Origin: Clostridiales bacterium
GTDB lineage: Bacteria; Bacillota_A; Clostridia; Saccharofermentanales; Saccharofermentanaceae
DNA: 6,481 bases
Direction: 5' to 3'
Assembly: GCA_017649745.1 (NCBI GenBank)
Contig: JAGCGE010000362.1
Location: 1 to 6,481 of the forward strand
Shown: positions 1 to 5,070 of the stretch, piece by piece
Layout of the letters: the number at the start of each line of letters is the position of its first letter
Position numbering within the stretch: the stretch's first letter is position 1
Made by a program: the position numbers and the translations under genes
The notes under the pieces: generated by a model
The model's database searches: none
What the model was told of the DNA's origin: nothing
The model's input: the letters and a program-made list of their open reading frames with translations, nothing else

Positions 1-1023
1 CTGCTCGGTGAGAACATCTTTGATTCCGGTTTCTCCTTTGATCTGGATATCCGTCTTGGCGCAGGCGCATTCGTTTGCGGTGAGGAAACAGCTCTCATGC
101 GTTCTATCGAAGGTAAGCGTGGTAATCCGACTCCCCGTCCGCCGTTCCCGGCTATCAAGGGTCTGTTCGGTAAGCCGACGATCCTCAACAACGTTGAGAC
201 ATATGCTAATATCCCGGTTATCATCAACAAGGGTGCTGAGTGGTTCGCATCCGTTGGTACAGAGAAGTCCAAGGGTACTAAGGTATTTGCTCTCGGCGGT
301 AAGGTAAACAACGTTGGTCTCGTTGAGATCCCGATGGGTACTACAGTTCGTGAGATCGTATTTGATATCGGTGGCGGTATCCCGAATGGTAAGGCCTTCA
401 AGGCAGTTCAGACCGGTGGTCCGTCCGGCGGATGTATCCCGGCATCTCTCCTTGATACTCCGATCGACTACGATAACCTCGTAGCAGCAGGTTCCATGAT
501 GGGTTCCGGCGGTATGATCGTAATGGACGAAGATACCTGTATGGTAGATATCGCGAAGTTCTTCCTCGAGTTCACAGTAGATGAGTCCTGCGGTAAGTGT
601 TCTCCGTGCCGTATCGGTACAAAGAGAATGTATGAACTTCTCACGAAGATCACAGATGGTACAGGTACACTCGCGGATATCGACGCTCTCGAAGAGGTCG
701 CACTTTCCCTTAAGAATGGTTCTCTTTGTGCTCTCGGCCAGACAGCTGCTAACCCGATCCTCTCCACACTCAAGCACTTCCGTGATGAGTATGTAGAGCA
801 TGTTGTAGATAAGAAGTGCCGTTGCCACGTATGTAAGGGCCTGACAGAATTCTACATCGATCCTGAGATCTGTAAGAAGTGTTCTCTGTGCGCTAAGAAG
901 TGCCCGGTAAACGCTATCACAGGTGAAGTTGGTAAGGTTGCTTACTCTATCGATACTACAAAGTGCATCAAGTGCGGTGCTTGTATCGAGAACTGTAAGT
1001 TCAAGGCTGTTAAGAAGAGATAA
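1..1023 (+). CDS. hydB: [FeFe] hydrogenase NuoF-like subunit HydB/HndC (5' partial)
   Basis: This is the C-terminal 340 residues of the flavin/iron-sulfur subunit of a multi-subunit, cytoplasmic NAD(P)-linked [FeFe] hydrogenase; the open frame runs off the left edge, so the true start is not in the window. It begins inside the NuoF-like core, with [13 protein letters not shown] (visible residues 20-32), the conserved FMN/NAD-site glycine-rich stretch. [12 protein letters not shown] (195-206) plus Cys243 supply the four ligands of the N3-type [4Fe-4S] cluster. The C-terminus adds a CxCHxC segment (273-278) and a two-cluster ferredoxin domain ([12 protein letters not shown] at 291-302, [11 protein letters not shown] at 322-332). 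That extra ferredoxin domain separates HydB/HndC from the NuoF of complex I. In the family this subunit oxidises or reduces NAD(P)(H) and, in bifurcating enzymes, couples this to ferredoxin. hydA follows 39 bases downstream, surely in the same operon. Glycine codons are almost all GGT, suggesting high expression. Family assignment is firm; whether the enzyme bifurcates is inference. Confidence 0.95.
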   Translation: MLGENIFDSGFSFDLDIRLGAGAFVCGEETALMRSIEGKRGNPTPRPPFPAIKGLFGKPTILNNVETYANIPVIINKGAEWFASVGTEKSKGTKVFALGGKVNNVGLVEIPMGTTVREIVFDIGGGIPNGKAFKAVQTGGPSGGCIPASLLDTPIDYDNLVAAGSMMGSGGMIVMDEDTCMVDIAKFFLEFTVDESCGKCSPCRIGTKRMYELLTKITDGTGTLADIDALEEVALSLKNGSLCALGQTAANPILSTLKHFRDEYVEHVVDKKCRCHVCKGLTEFYIDPEICKKCSLCAKKCPVNAITGEVGKVAYSIDTTKCIKCGACIENCKFKAVKKR

Positions 1024-1046
1024 TTCAAGTACGATTCAATTCGAAA

Positions 1047-1052
1047 AAGGAG
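1047..1052 (+). promoter_or_regulatory. Ribosome binding site of hydA
   Basis: AAGGAG lies 10 bases before the ATG at 1063. It decides the start: the upstream in-frame GTG at 1054 is only one base from the motif and cannot use it, and the ATG at 1069 is too far away (16 bases). Confidence 0.85.
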
Positions 1053-1062
1053 TGTGAAACAA

Positions 1063-2832
1063 ATGGATATGGTCAATGTAACCATTGATGGGGTTTCGGT
1101 ACAGGTTCCTTCGAACTACACCGTTCTTGAAGCTGCTAAACAAGCCGGCATTAAGATTCCGACCCTGTGTTATTTAAAAGATGTCAATGAAGTTGGCGCA
1201 TGCCGCGTCTGCCTCGTTGAAGTTGAGAAGGCCCGTGCTCTTGCTGCTGCCTGCGTTATGCCGGTAAGCGAAGGTATGGTCGTTCATACAAATTCCAAGA
1301 AGGTTCGTGATACACGTAAGGCGACACTCGAGATGATCCTTTCCGATCATAACCGTGACTGCCTGTCCTGTATCCGTAACAAGAACTGCGAACTGCAGAC
1401 TCTGGCTGAAGAGTATGGTATCCGTAAGGTTACTTTTGAAGGTGTAAAGAGCCCGTCTGTTTATGATGACAAGTCTTTCTCCATCGTTCGTGATGGCAGC
1501 AAGTGTGTTAAGTGCGGACGTTGCGTATCTGCTTGTAAGAAGCAGGGTATCGGTGTTCTTTCCTTCCTCAATCGTGGATTCAACACATCTGTTGGTCCGG
1601 CTTACGATATCTCCATGGCAGATGCTCCGTGTATCTACTGCGGTCAGTGTATCGTAGCTTGCCCGGTTGGCGCTCTGCATGAGAAAGAAGAGACCGATAA
1701 GGTATGGGCTGCTATCCAGGATCCTTCCAAGCATGTTGTCATGCAGGTTGCTCCGGCTGTCCGTGCAGCAATCGGTGAAGAGTTCGGTCTGCCGATCGGA
1801 ACACGTGCAACAGGTAAGATGTTCGCTGCTATGAAGCGTCTCGGTGCTGATAAGGTTTATGACACCAACTGGGGTGCTGACCTTACCATCATGGAAGAAG
1901 GTACAGAGCTTCTGAATCGTATTCAGAATGGTGGCGTTCTCCCGATGATCACTTCCTGTTCTCCGGGATGGATCCGCTTCTGCGAATTCTACTATCCTGA
2001 GTTCATCCCGAACCTCTCTACATGCAAATCTCCGCATGAGATGGAGGGTGCTCTCATCAAGACTTACTATGCTCAGAACAACAATCTTGATCCGAAGGAC
2101 ATCGTAGTTGTTTCCGTTATGCCTTGTACTTCCAAGAAGACTGAGGCAGCTCGTGAGCAGCTCGTAAATGCTGACGGTCTGAAGGATGTTGATATCGTTA
2201 TCACCACTCGTGAACTGGCTCGCATGATCCGTGAAGCCGGTATGGATTTCAACAGCCTGCCGGATGAAGGTCCGGATCAGGATCTCATGGGCGAGTACAC
2301 CGGTGCTGCTGTTATCTTCGGTGCTACCGGTGGTGTTATGGAAGCTGCTGTCCGTACAGTTGCTGACATCCTCGAAGAGAAGGATCTGCCTGAGTTCGAA
2401 TACAAGGCAGTTCGTGGCGTAGAAGCTGACATCAAGGAAGCCGAGCTCACCCTCGGTGGCAAGAACATCCGTGTAGCTGTTGCCCACAGTACAGCTGCAG
2501 CGAGAAAGCTGCTTGATGCGATCAAGGACGGTTCCGCTCCTGAGTACACCTTCATTGAGATCATGGGTTGCTCCGGTGGATGCGTCTGTGGTGGTGGTCA
2601 GCCTCAGGTTCCGGCTCAGAAGCTTATGGATATCGATATCCGCGCAGAGCGTGCTAAGGCTCTCTACGAGGAAGATTCGATCATGCCGCAGCGTAAGAGC
2701 CATAAGAATGCTCAGATCGATAAGCTCTACAAAGAGTTCCTGGGCGCTCCGAACGGTCACCTGGCTCACGAGCTCCTGCACACAACTTATGCAAAGAGAG
2801 AGATCTATCCGGATTCTGTTCTCGAAGAGTAA
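1063..2832 (+). CDS. hydA: [FeFe] hydrogenase catalytic subunit HydA/HndD
   Basis: Catalytic subunit of a group A [FeFe] hydrogenase (589 residues, close to the 574 of C. pasteurianum CpI), cytoplasmic, reducing protons to H2 or the reverse. Domains in order: plant-type [2Fe-2S] domain (Cys36, 47, 50, 64); His-ligated [4Fe-4S] (His96, Cys100, 103, 109); two-[4Fe-4S] ferredoxin domain (Cys148, 151, 154, 158 and 190, 193, 196, 200); H-cluster domain with L1 TSCSPGW (297-303), L2 MPCTSKK (353-359) and L3 MGCSGGCVCGGGQP (501-514); then the small-subunit-like tail (about 525-589). Glu279, Glu282, Cys299 and Ser319 match the known proton path of CpI at the same numbers. The odd point is Ser300 where the reference enzymes have a cluster-ligand cysteine. 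It works with the upstream HydB, and the terminator directly after the gene makes it the last gene of the operon. The ATG at 1063 is chosen by its ribosome binding site. Confidence 0.96.
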   Translation: MDMVNVTIDGVSVQVPSNYTVLEAAKQAGIKIPTLCYLKDVNEVGACRVCLVEVEKARALAAACVMPVSEGMVVHTNSKKVRDTRKATLEMILSDHNRDCLSCIRNKNCELQTLAEEYGIRKVTFEGVKSPSVYDDKSFSIVRDGSKCVKCGRCVSACKKQGIGVLSFLNRGFNTSVGPAYDISMADAPCIYCGQCIVACPVGALHEKEETDKVWAAIQDPSKHVVMQVAPAVRAAIGEEFGLPIGTRATGKMFAAMKRLGADKVYDTNWGADLTIMEEGTELLNRIQNGGVLPMITSCSPGWIRFCEFYYPEFIPNLSTCKSPHEMEGALIKTYYAQNNNLDPKDIVVVSVMPCTSKKTEAAREQLVNADGLKDVDIVITTRELARMIREAGMDFNSLPDEGPDQDLMGEYTGAAVIFGATGGVMEAAVRTVADILEEKDLPEFEYKAVRGVEADIKEAELTLGGKNIRVAVAHSTAAARKLLDAIKDGSAPEYTFIEIMGCSGGCVCGGGQPQVPAQKLMDIDIRAERAKALYEEDSIMPQRKSHKNAQIDKLYKEFLGAPNGHLAHELLHTTYAKREIYPDSVLEE

Positions 2833-2854
2833 GTTCTGTAAGATTCAAAACTTC

Positions 2855-2885
2855 AAAAGAGCGTCCATCACGGACGCTCTTTTTT
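2855..2885 (+). terminator. Intrinsic terminator of the hydrogenase operon
   Basis: A perfect stem AAGAGCGTCC / GGACGCTCTT (2857-2866 with 2872-2881, extendable by two A-T pairs) closes a five-base loop and runs into a T-run ending at 2885. It starts 22 bases after the hydA stop codon and separates the operon from the LanC-like gene. Confidence 0.93.
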
Positions 2886-3028
2886 GTATCTCCGTTGTCA
2901 TAAGCAAAAGTTATAACAAGCCATTATTTTACGGTATTAGACGGAGTGGGTAAGCTATAGTAACATTCTCGATAAGAAAGGAAACGCCTTCTTGTGAGAT
3001 GGAAGTGCTTTTCAAAAAGTGAGTAAAT

Positions 3029-3034
3029 GAGGTG
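3029..3034 (+). promoter_or_regulatory. Ribosome binding site of the LanC-like gene
   Basis: GAGGTG ends six bases before the ATG at 3041. The in-frame GTG at 3032 is part of this motif itself, so it cannot be the start. Confidence 0.8.
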
Positions 3035-3040
3035 GATCAA

Positions 3041-4399
3041 ATGAGAAAAATAGCTTTACCGGATGTGTTTAATCCGACGAGTGATGAAGATTATCTGAAA
3101 GGCGCGATCGAAACCGCCAATTGGATCAAAAAACATGAAATCAATGACGAGAATGGACGTCACTGGGCGGTCAACTGCCAGGAAGGCAAGAAGCAGGATG
3201 TGGTCGAGGAGACATACTTAAGCAACCGTACTCTGTATTCCGGAGCGTCAGGCATTGGCTTTTTCTTCGTCCAGCTTTATGAGGTAACAAAAGATCCGAA
3301 GTATTTGGAGGAGGCGAAGGCCGGATTAGAGTTCCTGATCCGTACTTACGATCCTGAGCTTTCCATTAAGCCCGGACTTCACACGGGTACTGCAGGAGAA
3401 GGTTTTCTGGCTTTAGTTCTTCATGATAAGACAGGGGAGAAGAGATACCTGGAGCATGCACTGAGAATCGCTGAAGATATTTATGAAATAGCGATCAAGG
3501 AGGAGACTGAATCTGGTCTTCGTATCCACTGGAAGAATCTGTATGACTATATGGGTGATGGTAGCGCAGTGGCCTACTGGATCCGGATCGCAAAGATCAG
3601 TGGAGACGAGAAATATCTCGCCTATGCCAAGACGAGCCTGGATTCGATCCTGGATCTCCGCATCGAGGATGATGAAGATACGATCCATTGGCATCTTCTG
3701 AATGTGCATAACTACTTCTCGGAAGTCCCGGATAATGGAGTAGTAGCGAACTTCGCTCATGGTACTGCCGGCATCGTTTATCTGCTGACTCTGTATTACG
3801 AAGCAACGAAAGATGAGACATATTTGCGCTTTGCAGAGCGTGGAATTAATTATCTGGAGAGTATCGCAGTACGTGATGAAAACTCACAGATCATCCCTTA
3901 TATCTATCTTCCGGACGAAGACCGTGCTTATGAAGTCTTTTATCTGAGCCTCTGCCACGGCCCGGTAGGATCTGCTGTTGTGTATAGAAAGCTCTATAAA
4001 GTAACGGGTGATGAGAAGTATCTGGACGGATACAGAAAGTTTAACCAGGCTCTGATCAATGCCGGAGTTCCGGAGAAGAGATCCCGCGGATACTGGAATC
4101 ACTGCATCTGCTGCGGTACATCCGGATTCCTTCTTCATTTCCTTACCGAGTCTGAACTTGTGCCGGATCAGGTAAATGTCACCCTGGCGGCAAGAACGGC
4201 AAATACGATCCTTCATGATGCATATGTGGATGATAACGGCAGAAGATGGTATGATGCATGGACTCGTGTAAAACCGTGGGATGTGGATTCGAATCTGGGT
4301 CTTTTCATCGGTGACGCCGGAAATGCCAGTGCGCTGCTTTCACTGTACGCGAAGAATAAGGGCATTAAGATCACCGCCCTTCCTGAATTTGAACTCTGA
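3041..4399 (+). CDS. Stand-alone LanC-like (lanthionine synthetase C family) protein
   Basis: A 452-residue soluble protein with the sevenfold helical repeat of the LanC-like alpha/alpha barrel; no signal peptide or membrane segment. The Gly-rich turns in order are GASGIG (68-73), GTAGEG (116-121), GDGSA (172-176), AHGTAG (239-244), CHGPVG (305-310), CCGTSG (357-362) and GDAGNA (424-429). Several repeats also carry a TGDEKYL-like turn. LanC enzymes add cysteine thiols to dehydrated Ser/Thr to make lanthionine rings, using a zinc ion. By alignment to NisC, His240 is the active-site histidine of repeat 4, and Cys305, Cys357 and Cys358 take the three zinc-ligand places. The last is usually His (CHG motif), so this is a CCG-type site like that of ProcM-type synthetases. 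No LanB, LanM dehydratase, precursor peptide or transporter is visible nearby, so the substrate is unknown; it may instead be a LanC-like protein acting on other thiols or electrophiles. Family membership is fairly sure; the activity is not. Confidence 0.85.
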   Translation: MRKIALPDVFNPTSDEDYLKGAIETANWIKKHEINDENGRHWAVNCQEGKKQDVVEETYLSNRTLYSGASGIGFFFVQLYEVTKDPKYLEEAKAGLEFLIRTYDPELSIKPGLHTGTAGEGFLALVLHDKTGEKRYLEHALRIAEDIYEIAIKEETESGLRIHWKNLYDYMGDGSAVAYWIRIAKISGDEKYLAYAKTSLDSILDLRIEDDEDTIHWHLLNVHNYFSEVPDNGVVANFAHGTAGIVYLLTLYYEATKDETYLRFAERGINYLESIAVRDENSQIIPYIYLPDEDRAYEVFYLSLCHGPVGSAVVYRKLYKVTGDEKYLDGYRKFNQALINAGVPEKRSRGYWNHCICCGTSGFLLHFLTESELVPDQVNVTLAARTANTILHDAYVDDNGRRWYDAWTRVKPWDVDSNLGLFIGDAGNASALLSLYAKNKGIKITALPEFEL

Positions 4400-4417
4400 A
4401 AAGGAATGTTGCATAGT

Positions 4418-4454
4418 AAAAAGAGGTGTCTCACAGGAGGAGACGCCTCTTTTT
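4418..4454. terminator. Bidirectional terminator between convergent genes
   Basis: A 15-pair stem with one G-T pair (4418-4432 with 4440-4454) closes a seven-base loop. It has A5 on the left arm and T5 on the right, followed by more T residues on each strand, so it can stop transcription of the LanC-like gene (+) and of the DNA glycosylase gene (-). The right arm covers two of the three bases of the glycosylase stop codon (4453-4455). Confidence 0.9.
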
Positions 4455-4947
4455 ATTTTTCATCTTTATCCAAAATCACTGACCACGCATCTATCAGTTT
4501 ATCCAGCGTCCACGCGGCATTGGCAGGACTTGTGGATGAAAGACATATGGCACTTCGATTGGTCTTCGGTTCAATATACTTCTGATATAGCTCGTAGGAT
4601 TTTCTGCCGTTACATATAATTTTCTCGATCGGGCAGCTTCGAAGGATCAAGGAGATATCATTTGCCTTGGCATTACGTATGGAAGCATCGGATGATCCGG
4701 TAATCTCGCACGAGGCGATCGAATCCCAGAGTGCGAGATGATGGCTTAGGATCAGGTGTTTTTTCTCAGGGATGGATGTCGGGACATCTTCATCAAAAAG
4801 TGCGGAAATGACTTTCCAGAAACGGTTCTGTGGATGACCGTAGAAGAACTGCCGTTCTCTGGATTTCACCGAAGGAAATGAACCGAGGATCAGAACTTTA
4901 CTGTTTTCGCTATATAACGGTTCAAAAGGATGCTGAATACGTGTCAT
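4453..4947 (-). CDS. DNA-deoxyinosine (hypoxanthine-DNA) glycosylase, UDG family 6
   Basis: A 164-residue single-domain DNA repair enzyme of the uracil-DNA glycosylase superfamily. Members of this subfamily remove hypoxanthine, the product of adenine deamination, from DNA and start base excision repair. The N-terminal motif is VLILGSFPSVKSRE (18-31), followed by the subfamily hallmark GHPQNRFW (37-44), whose Asn41 is the likely counterpart of the catalytic-site asparagine described in the Methanosarcina enzyme. The second motif SSTSPANAA (137-145) is the minor-groove-inserting loop at the C-terminal end. Length is normal for the family and nothing is truncated. A GGAG motif seven bases upstream (4955-4958) supports the ATG at 4947. 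It is a single-gene unit with its own promoter, converging on the LanC-like gene. Codon use is more relaxed than in the neighbouring metabolic genes. The family call is firm; the exact base preference is taken from relatives. Confidence 0.92.
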   Translation of the reverse strand: MTRIQHPFEPLYSENSKVLILGSFPSVKSRERQFFYGHPQNRFWKVISALFDEDVPTSIPEKKHLILSHHLALWDSIASCEITGSSDASIRNAKANDISLILRSCPIEKIICNGRKSYELYQKYIEPKTNRSAICLSSTSPANAAWTLDKLIDAWSVILDKDEK

Positions 4948-4954
4948 GAACTAT

Positions 4955-4958
4955 CTCC
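4955..4958 (-). promoter_or_regulatory. Ribosome binding site of the DNA glycosylase gene
   Basis: On the minus strand, GGAG stands seven bases before the ATG (4947), in the context TTTTGGAGATAGTTC. Confidence 0.75.
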
Positions 4959-4979
4959 AAAAGCGTTCCGATTTATTAG

Positions 4980-4988
4980 ATTATAACA
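4980..4988 (-). promoter_or_regulatory. Extended -10 promoter of the DNA glycosylase gene
   Basis: The minus strand reads TGTTATAAT, a perfect extended -10 element (TGnTATAAT). No good -35 box is seen 16-18 bases upstream, which is usual for extended -10 promoters. Transcription would start near 4973, giving a leader of about 25 bases. It lies just past the pfp terminator, so the glycosylase gene is probably transcribed on its own. Confidence 0.65.
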
Positions 4989-5009
4989 GAAGATCAGAAA
5001 TGAAGAATA

Positions 5010-5041
5010 TGAAAAGCGCTGCCTCATAGGAGACAGCGCTT
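5010..5041 (-). terminator. Probable intrinsic terminator of pfp
   Basis: On the minus strand, AAGCGCTG and CAGCGCTT (5034-5041 with 5014-5021) form an eight-pair stem. The inner bases can add three more pairs (CTC/GAG) past one C-A mismatch, around a four-base loop. The following T-run is short (CTTTTC), so termination may be less complete than at the other two terminators. The stem starts 29 bases after the pfp stop codon. Confidence 0.7.
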
Positions 5042-5070
5042 CTGTGTTGATCAGATTCTAGATCCCAGGA

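Noticed and set aside
1054..1062. GTG at 1054 as the hydA start
   Set aside because: Only one base separates it from the AAGGAG motif; the ATG at 1063 is correctly spaced.
1174..2781. A 535-codon open frame on the minus strand, fully antisense to hydA
   Set aside because: It is a by-product of the strong codon bias of hydA. The translation has no recognisable domain, whereas the plus strand encodes a complete hydrogenase with all cofactor motifs.
2895..2919. Rex operator
   Set aside because: The half-sites are too far apart and not of the TTGTTAA/TTAACAA type at the usual 18-base length; kept only as a generic inverted repeat.
2956..2961. TATAGT as a -10 box for the LanC-like gene
   Set aside because: There is no matching -35 box at 16-18 bases and no extended -10 TG, so the promoter of this gene remains unassigned.
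2999..3022. Seven-codon mini-ORF (MEVLFKK) in the leader of the LanC-like gene, as a leader or precursor peptide
   Set aside because: The nearest ribosome-binding-like sequence is 15 bases away, and the peptide has no Cys, Ser or Thr, so it cannot be a lanthipeptide precursor.
4429..5034. Shared CTCAYAGGAG sequence in the hairpins at 4430 and 5023 as a dispersed repeat
   Set aside because: The match is about ten bases long and lies in loop and stem regions of two terminators of different sequence; chance is a sufficient explanation.
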